Part shown: in pieces, positions 1 to 9,971 of the stretch
How positions within the stretch are numbered: position 1 is the first letter of the stretch
How the letters are laid out: each line of letters opens with the position of its first letter
Assembly (NCBI GenBank): GCA_947625465.1
Contig: CANQOK010000013.1
Span: 1 to 45,358, forward strand
Source of the DNA: an uncultured Lachnospiraceae bacterium
Lineage (GTDB): Bacteria; Bacillota; Clostridia; Lachnospirales; Lachnospiraceae
Direction: 5' to 3'
Length of the DNA: 45,358 bases
The notes under the pieces: generated by a model
The model's database searches: none
What the model was told of the DNA's origin: nothing
The model's input: only the letters and a program-made list of their open reading frames with translations
Position numbers and translations under genes: made by a program

Positions 1-353
1 GCTTTATCCAGCTCTTTTCCGGTAATTGTTCTCATGGTGCTGCCGGAACGATAAAAATACTTGCCATGATAGCTGATAAGCGAGGGATACTTTTCCACAA
101 TAATTTCAATATACTGCAGATCACCCTCATATAGCAGATTGACATCTGCCACAATACCCATTGTATCAGTGATCTTATTAGGAATGACTTCCAACAGTTT
201 TCTGCTGTCCTTATCGCTTATGCCAACAACATCACCGTCATCATTTTTGCCGATATAAATCGTTCCGCCGTATGCGTTCGCATAACCGCAGATCCATTCC
301 AGATAATTGTCATGCCACGATTCTTTCCACTCGATTGTTTGATGTTCCGGCAT
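1..353 (-). CDS. AlbA_2-domain ATP-binding protein, N-terminal part (cut by window edge)
   Basis: The reverse strand encodes about 117 residues starting at an ATG at 353. The protein runs off the left edge, so its C-terminus is unseen. It begins MPEHQTIEWKESWHDNYLEW, followed by a GYANAYGGTIYIG motif, the classic opening of the AlbA_2 (Schlafen-like) domain. That fold is found in putative transcriptional regulators and helicase-related proteins. The start is preceded by GTAGGTGAG, an acceptable ribosome binding site. The gene lies 69 bases downstream of guaA on the same strand; no clear terminator separates them, only a short GTTTGCAAAC palindrome. Its target is unknown, and many such proteins end in a winged helix that would lie outside this window. 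Confidence 0.8.
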   Translation of the reverse strand, partial: MPEHQTIEWKESWHDNYLEWICGYANAYGGTIYIGKNDDGDVVGISDKDSRKLLEVIPNKITDTMGIVADVNLLYEGDLQYIEIIVEKYPSLISYHGKYFYRSGSTMRTITGKELDK

Positions 354-422
354 AGTACTCACCTACTTTCTCAACCGTTTGCAAACATTTCAGATATTCA
401 CATACAGGCCTATTAGGCTAAA

Positions 423-1970
423 TTACTCAAACTCAATCGTCCCCGGCGGTTTCCCCGTCAGATCATACACAACGCGGTTCACATGGCTGACCTCATTTAC
501 GATCCGGCTGGTCACCTTCTGCAGCACCTCCCAGGGGATCTGCGCGGACTCCGCCGTCATAAAGTCGATCGTGTTTACGGCCCGCAGGGCTACGGCATAG
601 TCATACGTACGCTCATCGCCCATGACGCCCACGGAACGCATATTGGTTAAAGCCGCGAAATACTGACCCAGCTGCTTGTCAAGACCGGCCTTCGCGATCT
701 CCTCCCGATAGATATAATCGGCGTCCTGCACCATCTTCACCTTTTCCGCGGTAACCTCTCCGATGATCCGGATACCGAGACCCGGTCCCGGGAACGGCTG
801 GCGGTTTACCAGATACTCCGGCAGGCCCAGCTCCAGACCGGCTTTTCGCACCTCGTCCTTAAACAGCTCCCGCAGCGGCTCGATGATCTCCTTAAAATCC
901 ACATAATCCGGCAGGCCACCTACATTATGATGAGACTTGATCACAGTAGACTCACCGCCGAGACCGCTCTCCACCACGTCGGGATAAATGGTTCCCTGCA
1001 CCAGGAAATCCACGGCGCCTACCTTTTTGGCCTCTTCCTCAAATACACGGATAAATTCCTCGCCGATGATCTTCCGCTTCTTCTCCGGCTCCGTCACGCC
1101 GGCCAGCTTCGAATAAAACCGCTCCTGTGCGTTGACACGGATAAAATTCAGCTCATATTTGCCGTCTTTGCCAAATACGGCCTCCACTTCGTCACCCTCG
1201 TTCTTCCGAAGCAGACCGTGATCCACAAATACACAGGTCAGCTGATTGCCGATCGCCTTGGAGAGCATAACGGCTGCCACAGATGAGTCAACGCCGCCGG
1301 ACAGAGCGCACAGCACCTTTCCGGAGCCGACCTTTTCCCGCAGGCTTTTAATAGCGGACTCCACAAAGGAATCCATTTTCCAGTCGCCCGCGCAGCCGCA
1401 CACGCCATAAACAAAATTGGCAAGCATTTCCTTTCCCTCTGCGGTATGTAAAACCTCGGGATGGAACTGCACCGCATACAGCTTCCTGGCCGCATTCTCC
1501 GCAGCCGCCACCGGACAGTCCGCCGTATGCGCAGTCACGGTAAATCCCGGCGCCGGTTCCTTAATGTAGTCAAAATGACTCATCCAGCAGATCGTACTGG
1601 GAGAAATGCCCTGAAACAGCAGAGATTCCCGACTGTCGATCAGCACCTCTGTTTTCCCGTATTCCCGCACCTCTGCCCGGGCAACCTCACCGCCCAGCAG
1701 ATGCATCATCAGCTGAGAGCCGTAACAGATTCCCAGGACCGGAACGCCCAGCTCAAATAATTCCTTCGTGTAAGTAGGGGAGTCCGGTTCATAGCAGCTG
1801 TTAGGACCGCCGGTCAGAATAATCCCTTTCGGATTCATTGCCTTCAGCTTCTCAATCTCTGTTTTATACGAATAAATCTCGCAGTACACGCTGCATTCTC
1901 TGACGCGCCTTGCGATCAACTGGTTGTACTGACCGCCGAAGTCCAGCACAATAACATTCTCTCTTTTCAC
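423..1970 (-). CDS. guaA: GMP synthase (glutamine-hydrolysing)
   Basis: Converts XMP to GMP with ATP and glutamine, the last step of guanine nucleotide synthesis in the cytoplasm. The 515-residue length is normal for the family. The class I glutamine amidotransferase domain has the nucleophile Cys82 in GICYGSQ and the His170/Glu172 pair in FHPEV. The ATP-pyrophosphatase domain has the P-loop SGGVDSS at about 224-230, and the dimerization domain ends in the conserved PPGTIEFE. I place the start at a GTG at 1970, because AAAGGAG lies 8 bases upstream and homologues begin at [13 protein letters not shown]. An upstream in-frame ATG at 2015 lacks such a site. The gene appears to have its own promoter downstream of uvrA. 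Confidence 0.97.
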   Translation of the reverse strand: MKRENVIVLDFGGQYNQLIARRVRECSVYCEIYSYKTEIEKLKAMNPKGIILTGGPNSCYEPDSPTYTKELFELGVPVLGICYGSQLMMHLLGGEVARAEVREYGKTEVLIDSRESLLFQGISPSTICWMSHFDYIKEPAPGFTVTAHTADCPVAAAENAARKLYAVQFHPEVLHTAEGKEMLANFVYGVCGCAGDWKMDSFVESAIKSLREKVGSGKVLCALSGGVDSSVAAVMLSKAIGNQLTCVFVDHGLLRKNEGDEVEAVFGKDGKYELNFIRVNAQERFYSKLAGVTEPEKKRKIIGEEFIRVFEEEAKKVGAVDFLVQGTIYPDVVESGLGGESTVIKSHHNVGGLPDYVDFKEIIEPLRELFKDEVRKAGLELGLPEYLVNRQPFPGPGLGIRIIGEVTAEKVKMVQDADYIYREEIAKAGLDKQLGQYFAALTNMRSVGVMGDERTYDYAVALRAVNTIDFMTAESAQIPWEVLQKVTSRIVNEVSHVNRVVYDLTGKPPGTIEFE

Positions 1971-2032
1971 GATTTGTTCTCCTTTGCGTATTGGTTTCCC
2001 ATACAGTTCTCTCATTGCCGGGAATATTCATA

Positions 2033-2061
2033 ATTATACGATATTCAAAAACTGAAGACAA
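2033..2061 (-). promoter_or_regulatory. Predicted sigma-A promoter of guaA
   Basis: On the minus strand, TTGTCT (2056-2061) and a perfect TATAAT (2033-2038) are separated by exactly 17 bases. The predicted leader to the GTG start is only about 55 nucleotides, too short for a purine riboswitch. Confidence 0.6.
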
Positions 2062-2078
2062 TCCCATATTTCATATTT

Positions 2079-4934
2079 CTACAGGTATTTCTTCACATAC
2101 TGCCCGGTATAGGAATCCGGATTCTCTGCCACTTCCTCCGGCGTTCCCTGCGCCACGATCGTACCGCCCCGGTCGCCGCCCTCCGGTCCGATATCCAAAA
2201 TGTAGTCCGCCACCTTGATCACGTCCAGATTGTGCTCGATCACCACGACCGTATTGCCGCCTTCCGACAGCCGCCGCAGGATCTCCACCAGCTTGTGCAC
2301 ATCCGCGAAATGCAGGCCGGTCGTCGGTTCATCCAGCACATAAATGGTCTTGCCGGTTCCCCGTCTGCTTAACTCCGTCGCCAGTTTGATCCGCTGCGCT
2401 TCTCCGCCGGACAGCGTAGTCGACGGCTGCCCCAGCCGGATATAGGACAAGCCCACATCATATAAGGTCTGGATCTTCCGGGCAATGGACGGAATCGGCT
2501 CGAAAAATTTCAGAGCCTCCTCCACTGTCATATTCAGCACATCATAAATGCTCTTTCCTTTATATTTTACCTCCAGCGTTTCATGGTTGTAGCGCTTGCC
2601 GTGGCATACCTCGCACGGCACATAGACGTCCGGCAGAAAATGCATCTCGATCTTTAAGATCCCGTCGCCACTGCAGGCTTCGCACCGTCCGCCTTTTACG
2701 TTAAAGCTGAATCTTCCCTTTTTATATCCGCGCATTTTCGCGTCCTGCGTAGATGCGAACAGATCCCGGATCTGGTCGAATACGCCGGTATAGGTAGCCG
2801 GATTGGAACGGGGCGTCCGCCCAATCGGAGACTGGTCTATGGCAATGATCTTATCCAGCTGTTCCACGCCCTCGATCCGGTCGTGATCTCCCGCTATGGT
2901 TCTGGCGCGATTCAGCTTCTTGGCCAGCGCTTTATAGAGAATCTCATTTACAAGGGAGCTCTTTCCGGAGCCGGACACGCCGGTCACGCAGGTCATAACG
3001 CCCAACGGGATCTTTACGGTAATATTCTTTAAATTGTTCTGTCTGGCGCCGACGACCTTCAGCCAGCCTGTCGGTTTCCGCCGCTGTTTCGGCACCGGGA
3101 TCTGCAGCTTTCCGCTCAGATACGCGCCGGTTACGGACTCCGGACAGTTCATGATATCTTCCGCCGTTCCGGTCGCAATGATCTCCCCGCCGTGTTCCCC
3201 GGCTCCCGGTCCCACATCCACAATATGGTCTGCCGCCCGCATGGTATCCTCATCATGTTCCACTACGATCAGCGTATTTCCCAGATCCCGCAGGTGCATC
3301 AGAGTGGCCAGCAGCTTGTCGTTATCCCGCTGGTGCAGGCCGATGCTGGGCTCGTCCAGAATATAAGCGACGCCCACCAGACCGGACCCGATCTGCGTTG
3401 CCAGCCGGATCCGCTGCGCCTCTCCGCCAGACAGCGTGCCTGTAGCGCGGGTCAGCGTCAGATAATCCAGTCCCACATCGATCAGAAACTGGATCCTCGC
3501 CTTGATCTCCCGTAAGATCTGGTCGCCGATCATCGCCTGCATATCCGTCAGCTGCAGTGTATTCAGAAAATCCTTCAATTTTAAAACGGACAGATCCGTC
3601 ACTTCAAAGATATTTTTTCCGCCTACGGTAACCGCCAGCGACTCCTTCTTCAGTCTTTGCCCGTGGCAGACCTTGCAGGGTGTGATCCGCATAAAGGTCT
3701 CATACTCCGCTTTTGTCGTCTCCGACGCCGTCTCTCTGTATCTGCGCTCCGTATTGCGGATCAGTCCTTCAAACGCAATATCGTAAATGCCTTCGCCCCG
3801 CTGCCCTTTATAATATACCTTCACCACATGGCCGTCCGTCCCGTACACGATCACGCGCTGCGCTTCCTCGGACAGCTGTTCAAACGGAGTATCCAGGCTA
3901 AACCGGTATTCCTTTGCCAGAGCGCTCAGAATGGCATAGCCGAAACTGGACTTGTCCGTGCAGTTCTGCCAGCCTAGCACAGTAATAGCGCCCTCCATAA
4001 TGCTCAATGAACGGTCCGGTATGATCAGGTCAATGTCAAATTCCATTTTATAGCCCAGCCCGAAACACTCCGGACAGGCGCCGAACGGATTATTAAAAGA
4101 AAAACTCCGGGGTTCGACCTCGTCAATACTGACGCCGCAGTCCGGGCAGGAAAAACTCTCGGAGAAGCTGAGGATTTCCCCATCCACGATATCCACAAGC
4201 AGCAGCCCGTTTGCCAGATGCATCACAGTTTCAATGGAATCCGTCAGACGCTGCTCGATTCCCGGGCGCACGACCAGACGGTCTACCACGATCTCAATAT
4301 TGTGCTTCTGGTTCTTCTCCAGCTTGATCTCTTCGTCCAGTTCATACAGATTCCCATCGACGCGTACCCGCACATATCCGCTGCGCCCCGCCTGCGCCAG
4401 CACCTTCTCGTGCCGTCCCTTTTTTCCGCGCACAACCGGCGCCAGCAGCTGGATCCGGGTTCCCTCCGGCAGCGCCAGAATCTGCTCCACGATCTGATCT
4501 ACCGACTGTTTTCTGATCTCTCTGCCGCACACCGGGCAGTGCGGAATCCCGATCCTGGCATACAGCAGACGGAAATAATCGTAAATCTCCGTTACGGTTC
4601 CCACAGTCGACCGCGGGTTCCGGTTCGTGGATTTCTGATCGATCGATATCGCCGGAGACAGACCTTCAATGCTTTCCACATTGGGCTTTTCCATCTGTCC
4701 CAAAAACTGTCTCGCATAAGAAGACAGCGATTCCATATACCGCCGCTGGCCTTCCGCGTAAATGGTATCAAACGCCAGCGACGATTTTCCGGACCCGCTC
4801 AGCCCCGTAAATACGATCAGTTTATTTCTGGGAATATCCAGATCTATATGCTTCAGATTGTGCTCCTGCGCGCCTCTGATCCGGATATACCCCTGTTTTT
4901 CCTCTCCTATGCTCTCTGCTCTGTTCTGTTCCAT
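2079..4934 (-). CDS. uvrA: Excinuclease ABC subunit A
   Basis: UvrA recognises bulky DNA lesions and loads UvrB in nucleotide excision repair. The 951 residues are full length. Visible features are the first Walker [10 protein letters not shown] near residue 45, and a zinc-finger pair (CPVCGRE; then CPDCG with GACPEC). Two LSGGEAQRI signatures are present, and the Walker B regions read [13 protein letters not shown] and [13 protein letters not shown]. The second ATPase has GVSGSGKSS, with a zinc module formed by CEACSGDG and CEVCHG. The ATG at 4934 is preceded by GTGGAG at 7 bases. It lies 21 bases downstream of uvrB and is surely co-transcribed with it. The large plus-strand open frames opposite it are antisense shadows. 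Confidence 0.98.
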   Translation of the reverse strand: MEQNRAESIGEEKQGYIRIRGAQEHNLKHIDLDIPRNKLIVFTGLSGSGKSSLAFDTIYAEGQRRYMESLSSYARQFLGQMEKPNVESIEGLSPAISIDQKSTNRNPRSTVGTVTEIYDYFRLLYARIGIPHCPVCGREIRKQSVDQIVEQILALPEGTRIQLLAPVVRGKKGRHEKVLAQAGRSGYVRVRVDGNLYELDEEIKLEKNQKHNIEIVVDRLVVRPGIEQRLTDSIETVMHLANGLLLVDIVDGEILSFSESFSCPDCGVSIDEVEPRSFSFNNPFGACPECFGLGYKMEFDIDLIIPDRSLSIMEGAITVLGWQNCTDKSSFGYAILSALAKEYRFSLDTPFEQLSEEAQRVIVYGTDGHVVKVYYKGQRGEGIYDIAFEGLIRNTERRYRETASETTKAEYETFMRITPCKVCHGQRLKKESLAVTVGGKNIFEVTDLSVLKLKDFLNTLQLTDMQAMIGDQILREIKARIQFLIDVGLDYLTLTRATGTLSGGEAQRIRLATQIGSGLVGVAYILDEPSIGLHQRDNDKLLATLMHLRDLGNTLIVVEHDEDTMRAADHIVDVGPGAGEHGGEIIATGTAEDIMNCPESVTGAYLSGKLQIPVPKQRRKPTGWLKVVGARQNNLKNITVKIPLGVMTCVTGVSGSGKSSLVNEILYKALAKKLNRARTIAGDHDRIEGVEQLDKIIAIDQSPIGRTPRSNPATYTGVFDQIRDLFASTQDAKMRGYKKGRFSFNVKGGRCEACSGDGILKIEMHFLPDVYVPCEVCHGKRYNHETLEVKYKGKSIYDVLNMTVEEALKFFEPIPSIARKIQTLYDVGLSYIRLGQPSTTLSGGEAQRIKLATELSRRGTGKTIYVLDEPTTGLHFADVHKLVEILRRLSEGGNTVVVIEHNLDVIKVADYILDIGPEGGDRGGTIVAQGTPEEVAENPDSYTGQYVKKYL

Positions 4935-4955
4935 TGCCGATCTCCACTTCTATTT

Positions 4956-6932
4956 CTACTCAATTTGTTGTTTGATCGCTTTTATCCTGTCACGCAGTTC
5001 CGCGGCCGTTTCAAAATCCAGATCCGCAGCCGCTTTTCTCATCTGCCTGTTCAAATCCTTTAACAGCTGATCCAGTTCCTTCGCATCCATGGACTCTACA
5101 TCCTTCTCGATCGAATTGATCACCTGATCCGCTTTCTTGGTAATACTGATCAGATCCCGCACTGCCTTGTGAATAGTCTGCGGCGTGATCCCATGTGCCT
5201 CATTATATGCCTGCTGCAGCTGCCGCCGCCGATTCGTCTCATTGATGGCGTTCTGCATAGATTCCGTTACCGTATCCGCATACATAATGACATGGCCTTC
5301 GGAATTTCTGGCCGCGCGCCCGACCGTCTGGATCAGAGAGGTTTCCGAACGCAGAAATCCTTCTTTGTCCGCATCCAGGATCGCCACCAGAGAAATCTCC
5401 GGGATATCCAAACCTTCCCGCAGCAGGTTGATCCCCACCAGAACGTCAAATACGTCCATCCGCATGTCCCGGATGATCTCGGTCCGTTCCAGGGTATCGA
5501 TATCGGAATGCAGATACCGTACCCGGATCCCCACTTCCTTCATATAATCCGTCAAGTCCTCCGCCATCCGCTTGGTCAGCGTGGTCACCAGAACCTTATT
5601 CTTCTTCGCCGTTTCCGTATTGATCGCGGAGATCAGATCGTCGATCTGTCCTGCTACCGGCCGCACGGAGATCTCCGGATCCAGCAGTCCGGTAGGCCGG
5701 ATGATCTGTTCCGTCCGCAGCAGTTCATGTTCCTGCTCATAGACATTGGGCGTGGCGGACACAAATAACATCTGATCGATCTTGGATTCAAATTCTTCAA
5801 AATTCAAAGGCCGGTTATCCAATGCGGACGGCAGCCGAAACCCGTACTCCACCAACGTGGTCTTTCGGGAACGGTCTCCCATATACATGCCCCGCACCTG
5901 CGGTATCGTAATGTGAGACTCGTCTACGATCATCAGAAAATCATCGCCGAAATAATCGATCAGCGTACAGGGCGTCTGCCCCGGCTTCATACGGTTCAGG
6001 TGCCTGGAATAATTTTCCACGCCGGAGCAAAAGCCTGTCTCCCGCAGCATCTCAATATCGAAATTGGTCCGCTCGGCGATCCGCTGCGCTTCCAACAATT
6101 TATCCTCGGATTTAAAAAACAATACCCGTTCTTCCAGTTCCTTCTCAATATCCTTCGTCGCCTCCAGAAGCTGCTCCATAGGCACCACATAGTGCGAATT
6201 AGGAAAGATCGCCGCATGGTCAAGCCGGGCTTTGATCTCCCCGGTCAGCGGGTCAAACTCCGTGATCCGGTCTATCTCATCTCCGAAAAATTCCACCCGG
6301 ATCGCCGCCTCACTGGTGGTAGAAGGAAAAATCTCCACGACATCTCCCCGCACCCGAAATGTCCCTCGGTGAAAATCCATATCGTTGCGGTCATACTGGA
6401 TCTCGATCAGTTTCCGCAGCATCTCATCCCGATCTTTGACCATCCCCGGCCGCAGAGATATCATCATATTCTGATAGTAATCCGGACTGCCGATGCCGTA
6501 AATGCAGGACACACTGGATACGATGATCACATCCCGCCGCTCTGACAGCGCCGCCGTAGCCGAATGCCGCAGTTTATCGATCTCCTCATTGATCGCCGAA
6601 TCCTTCTCAATATAGGTATCGGTCGAAGGCACATAGGCTTCCGGCTGGTAGTAATCGTAATAGGAAACAAAATACTCCACCGCGTTCTCCGGAAAATATT
6701 CCTTAAATTCCCCATACAACTGTGCTGCCAGCGTCTTATTGTGCGCCAGGATCAAGGTCGGCTTATTTAATTGTGCAATGATATTCGCCATGGTAAAGGT
6801 CTTGCCGGAACCGGTCACGCCCAGCAAAGTCTCAAACTGGTTTCCCTCCTGAAATCCTTTCACCAGAGCTTCTATTGCCTGCGGCTGATCGCCGGTAGGC
6901 TGATATTCACTGTGTAATTTAAACTCCGCCAT
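4956..6932 (-). CDS. uvrB: Excinuclease ABC subunit B
   Basis: UvrB is the damage-verifying helicase-fold subunit that receives DNA from UvrA and recruits UvrC. The 658-residue protein has Walker A GVTGSGKT near residue 40 and the beta-hairpin region around [20 protein letters not shown]. It also has the Walker B box DESH, helicase motif VI with QTVGRAARN, and a C-terminal UVR coiled-coil domain (about 620-658). I chose the ATG at 6932 ([14 protein letters not shown]) because AGGAG lies 8 bases upstream. A GTG at 6956 would add 8 residues without support. It is 37 bases downstream of the S41 protease gene in an apparent operon. Confidence 0.97.
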   Translation of the reverse strand: MAEFKLHSEYQPTGDQPQAIEALVKGFQEGNQFETLLGVTGSGKTFTMANIIAQLNKPTLILAHNKTLAAQLYGEFKEYFPENAVEYFVSYYDYYQPEAYVPSTDTYIEKDSAINEEIDKLRHSATAALSERRDVIIVSSVSCIYGIGSPDYYQNMMISLRPGMVKDRDEMLRKLIEIQYDRNDMDFHRGTFRVRGDVVEIFPSTTSEAAIRVEFFGDEIDRITEFDPLTGEIKARLDHAAIFPNSHYVVPMEQLLEATKDIEKELEERVLFFKSEDKLLEAQRIAERTNFDIEMLRETGFCSGVENYSRHLNRMKPGQTPCTLIDYFGDDFLMIVDESHITIPQVRGMYMGDRSRKTTLVEYGFRLPSALDNRPLNFEEFESKIDQMLFVSATPNVYEQEHELLRTEQIIRPTGLLDPEISVRPVAGQIDDLISAINTETAKKNKVLVTTLTKRMAEDLTDYMKEVGIRVRYLHSDIDTLERTEIIRDMRMDVFDVLVGINLLREGLDIPEISLVAILDADKEGFLRSETSLIQTVGRAARNSEGHVIMYADTVTESMQNAINETNRRRQLQQAYNEAHGITPQTIHKAVRDLISITKKADQVINSIEKDVESMDAKELDQLLKDLNRQMRKAAADLDFETAAELRDRIKAIKQQIE

Positions 6933-6969
6933 AACTCGGTCTCCTTCTTCGGTCACGATGCCGGTCCGG

Positions 6970-8229
6970 TTATTTTACCGCCTCGATCGCCGCCTTTAAC
7001 TGCGTATCTTCATCGCTGCCGTAAGCCGCGCCCTCCGGCAGTTCCACTTCAATATCCGGCTGAATCCCGACGCCGTTGATCTCCGTACCGCTCTTTGTAT
7101 AATACTTATCCGTTGTGATCCGGATCGCGGAACCGTCCGACAGAGGAATGAGCTTCTGCGCTACCCCTTTTCCGAACGAAGTGGTGCCTACCACCTTTCC
7201 GATCCCGTAATCCTTTACAGAACCGGCAAACGCCTCCGACGCGCTGGCGCTGTTTTCGTTGATGATCACGGCATACGGAACCGTAAGCTGATGTTCCGCA
7301 TCCGAATATGCTTTATCTCCGTTTCCGTTTTTATCCTGCATATAGATCAGCAGTCCCTCAGGCAGGATATAATCTAACATACTGACAACCGCTTCATAGA
7401 CGCCGCCCGGATTGTCCCGCAGATCGATGACCAGCCCTTTCATGCCCTGCGCCTGCAGCGTATCGATCGCAGTCTGAAACTGCTGCACCGTCACCAGATC
7501 AAAAACACTCACTGCAATATAGCCGATCTGGTCGTCCAACATTTCCCACGCAACCGTAGCCGTCTCCATATTTTCCCGCGTAATATCCAGTGTGATCGGC
7601 TCCGATTCTCCTTCTCTGAGAACCTGGATCTGAATCTGATCGCTCTCGTTGTTCTGAATCCACTCCACGAGCTGATCCAGATTGAAATTTTCCAGCGAAT
7701 TTCCGTTTACGGTACGCAAAATATCTCCTGTCTGCATGCCGGCTTTTGCCGCCGGTCCGCCTTCAACAACACTTTGCACGGTAAATTCTCCGCTCTCCGA
7801 ATTATATTGAATGGTAACGCCGATTCCTTTATAAGTACCGGTTACAGATTCCGTAAGTTTTTTGAAATTCTCCGCGGTATAATACGCGGAATATCGATCC
7901 TTGAGCCCGGCGATCATACCGGCGCTGACGCCATCGATCAGAGCAGACTCCTCTAACGGGTTCAGCGAATACAGATCAATCAGCTGTTTGATCTCATCCA
8001 TCCGGGTAATCAGGGCCGAGTCCGCCGTCAGGGAAGCCTGCGGCTGAGAAACATAGGCCGCCCCATTGGAAACAATTACCTGGATCAGAATCGCCAGCAT
8101 AACCGCAAACAGACTGCCGGAGGCCAGAACGCCCACCGCGACGCCGCCGGCAAATCCCGATCTGCTCTTCTTTTTGCTCTGCTCCTTGTCCACAATTTGA
8201 TTTTCCTGATACTGCTCCTGCTGTTCCAT
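6970..8229 (-). CDS. Secreted/membrane S41 C-terminal processing peptidase with PDZ domain
   Basis: A 419-residue CtpA/CtpB-type serine protease. Residues 1-25 are polar, and a hydrophobic anchor runs from about 27 to 54, so the catalytic part faces outside. A PDZ domain (about 120-200) contains GIGVTIQ and [14 protein letters not shown]. The S41 core has the oxyanion segment DLRDNPGG. The catalytic serine lies in [10 protein letters not shown] near 330, and the general-base lysine in TSFGKGVAQ near 353. Its ribosome binding site, AATGGAG 8 bases before the ATG, is supplied by the end of a repeat element. The neighbouring M23 hydrolases and ftsEX suggest a cell-envelope processing role; the substrate is not known. 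Confidence 0.93.
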   Translation of the reverse strand: MEQQEQYQENQIVDKEQSKKKSRSGFAGGVAVGVLASGSLFAVMLAILIQVIVSNGAAYVSQPQASLTADSALITRMDEIKQLIDLYSLNPLEESALIDGVSAGMIAGLKDRYSAYYTAENFKKLTESVTGTYKGIGVTIQYNSESGEFTVQSVVEGGPAAKAGMQTGDILRTVNGNSLENFNLDQLVEWIQNNESDQIQIQVLREGESEPITLDITRENMETATVAWEMLDDQIGYIAVSVFDLVTVQQFQTAIDTLQAQGMKGLVIDLRDNPGGVYEAVVSMLDYILPEGLLIYMQDKNGNGDKAYSDAEHQLTVPYAVIINENSASASEAFAGSVKDYGIGKVVGTTSFGKGVAQKLIPLSDGSAIRITTDKYYTKSGTEINGVGIQPDIEVELPEGAAYGSDEDTQLKAAIEAVK

Positions 8230-8237
8230 ATCTACAT

Positions 8238-8390
8238 CTCCATTCCGGAGCGTTTACGCGAAGGAAGGCGACGAGAAATTCGCGAAGGCGATTTCTCGTC
8301 TGCCATTATGGCTATTTGGGACGCTCCGGCACAAATAGCCGTGTGAAAAATCAGCACATCGGTGTGATTTTTCACACTACCGCTCCATTC
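8238..8390 (-). repeat. Triple-hairpin intergenic repeat, copy 1
   Basis: Nearly identical to the element at 16061-16210, with about three differences over ~140 bases. It folds into three hairpins. The first pairs 8271-8279 with 8291-8299 and extends through a bulge. The second pairs 8310-8318 with 8332-8340. The third pairs 8341-8353 with 8365-8377. In addition CCGGAGCGT (8245-8253) is perfectly complementary to ACGCTCCGG (8321-8329) in the loop of the second hairpin, a possible pseudoknot. CTCCATTC occurs at both edges (8238-8245 and 8383-8390), like a target-site duplication. Read on the gene strand, the element ends in AATGGAG, which acts as the ribosome binding site of the S41 protease gene. 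Confidence 0.85.
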
Positions 8391-8454
8391 TGCCGGTAAA
8401 AACCGGGCTTTCATCATAAATATACTCCGCGCAGCGGATTTTATACTGCAAACA

Positions 8455-8489
8455 GAATCCCAACCATAGTTACGCTATCGTTGGGATTC
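8455..8489 (-). terminator. Hairpin after the second M23 peptidase gene
   Basis: A 10-bp perfect stem (GAATCCCAAC with GTTGGGATTC) encloses a further ATAG/CTAT pairing. It lies just past the stop at 8499. The following T tract is poor (TGTTTGC), so it may be a weak terminator or an mRNA 3-prime stabiliser. Confidence 0.45.
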
Positions 8490-8498
8490 CTTTCAGTT

Positions 8499-9893
8499 TT
8501 ATTCACCAATATAATTTTTCGGATCAACCCACTCTCCGTTTAAGCGGAAAGAAATATGTAAATGATTGCCCGTAGACGGTCCTGTCGTTCCGACCAGCGC
8601 GATCACATCGCCCTGCTTTACAATGTCGCCCGTCTTACAGAGCAGTACCGACGCATGCATGTAAATGGACGACAATCCGTCTCCGTGATAAAGATTCACG
8701 CAATTCCCCGTACTGCTGGTATATCCGGCAAAATCCACCGTTCCGTCTGCCACTGCGTAGATCGGCGTTCCTGCAGGCGCCGGGTAATCGTCTCCGCAGT
8801 GGTACACGATCTCTCCGCTGCCCCACGGATCCGGGCGGTAGCCATAGGTAGACGAACGCCGGTGATACTGTGGCGGCAGCGGCCAAATATAGGTGCCGTC
8901 TCCTGTAAAGCTGTCTTCATCCGTATTGATATTGGAATCCGATGTATCGGTATTGTCCTGACCGGAATCCGATGCCGGCTGTGTAGTCGTCTGTACCGGT
9001 TTGGTCTTGTTTCCGCCTTCCGGCTCTCCTGTGGACTGCGCCGCGTTTTTGGAATCCTCCTCCTTCCGGGAAGCCTCTTCCGCTTCTTTAGAAGCCTGGG
9101 CTGCTGCCAGAGATTCCTTCTCCGCCTTCTTTTTCGCCTCCGCTTCTTTTCGGCGCTGTTCCATCGCCTCTATTTCTTTCAGATAAGCTTCTTCTTCCTG
9201 AATATTCAGGACGGCCTGGTCGATCTGAGTGTCCTTTTTGTCAATGTCAGTCTCCGTTTTTGCCAGTTCCGCTTCTTTTTCCGCCAGCAGCTCCTGCAGT
9301 TCTTCCTGTTTTTCCTCCTGTTCGGATTTCATCCGTTCCAGTTTCTCTTTCCCGTCGATCAGTTCCTGTTTGGAAGCCTCAATCTGATTCTTCAATTCTT
9401 CCAACTGATCCAGCATCTTCCGGTCATAACTGGTGATCTGCGATACATATTCCGCTTTGTTCAGAAAATCCTTAAAGCTGTCCGCACTTAAAAGCAGCGC
9501 CAGAAATTGCTGATTGCCTTTTTCATACATAAACTGGATTCGAAGCGACATATCGTCATAACGTTTGGCGATTTCCGTTTCCTGCGTCTTTAACCGTTCT
9601 TCCAGTTCTCCGATCTGTTTCGTACTGTCCGCAATCTGATTTTCCAGCTCGTAGATCTTCGTACTGGCGTCTGTCAGTTTCCCGTCGATCTTCTGCGTAT
9701 ACTTCTGCAGGGCTTTCCAATCATCCTGAAGGTCTTCCTTCTGTGCCTCCAGGGATTCCCTCATGGCTTCGTACTCTGCTTTCCGGCTCTCTGCCTCCGC
9801 TTTTTCATCGGCATATGCCGGAAACGCCGTTACGACTGATGCCGCCAGCAATACCCCTATTGCCGACCGCAGGCGTTTTCCCTTCTTCTTCAT
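8499..9893 (-). CDS. Secreted coiled-coil M23 peptidase (PcsB/EnvC-like), second paralogue
   Basis: A 464-residue secreted peptidoglycan hydrolase candidate. A signal peptide is visible (basic start, hydrophobic core to about 25, ending FPAYA). A long charged coiled coil occupies about 30-270. A Ser/Thr/Gln-rich linker (about 270-330) precedes the LytM/M23 domain. The metal ligands are in HCGDD (near 364) and HLH (near 442). The C-terminus NYIGE matches its upstream neighbour, and the two are clear tandem duplicates. The ATG is preceded by CGGAGG at 5 bases. By analogy with FtsEX-PcsB, the coiled coil would contact the FtsX extracellular loop and FtsE would drive activation; this is inference from gene order. 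Confidence 0.9.
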   Translation of the reverse strand: MKKKGKRLRSAIGVLLAASVVTAFPAYADEKAEAESRKAEYEAMRESLEAQKEDLQDDWKALQKYTQKIDGKLTDASTKIYELENQIADSTKQIGELEERLKTQETEIAKRYDDMSLRIQFMYEKGNQQFLALLLSADSFKDFLNKAEYVSQITSYDRKMLDQLEELKNQIEASKQELIDGKEKLERMKSEQEEKQEELQELLAEKEAELAKTETDIDKKDTQIDQAVLNIQEEEAYLKEIEAMEQRRKEAEAKKKAEKESLAAAQASKEAEEASRKEEDSKNAAQSTGEPEGGNKTKPVQTTTQPASDSGQDNTDTSDSNINTDEDSFTGDGTYIWPLPPQYHRRSSTYGYRPDPWGSGEIVYHCGDDYPAPAGTPIYAVADGTVDFAGYTSSTGNCVNLYHGDGLSSIYMHASVLLCKTGDIVKQGDVIALVGTTGPSTGNHLHISFRLNGEWVDPKNYIGE

Positions 9894-9971
9894 TTATACC
9901 TCCGTTTTTTCAGTGCTCCCGCACCGTACCGCGCAAAGGATACCCGCTCTCCTTCACGCTTTCCCCTCAGG

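Noticed and set aside
1971-2078. Purine riboswitch before guaA
   Set aside because: The predicted leader is only about 55 nucleotides and shows no purine-riboswitch core.
4218-5063. 281-residue open frame on the plus strand
   Set aside because: It lies opposite uvrA and the end of uvrB, which are unmistakable; composition is that of an antisense shadow and no ribosome binding site fits.
8232-8417. 61-residue minus-strand open frame over repeat copy 1
   Set aside because: Most of it is the structured repeat; no ribosome binding site and the end differs from copy 2 through an indel, so I treat it as non-coding.
8562-9491. 309-residue plus-strand open frame rich in Phe/Arg
   Set aside because: Antisense of the coiled-coil M23 peptidase gene; charged coiled coils commonly give long antisense frames.
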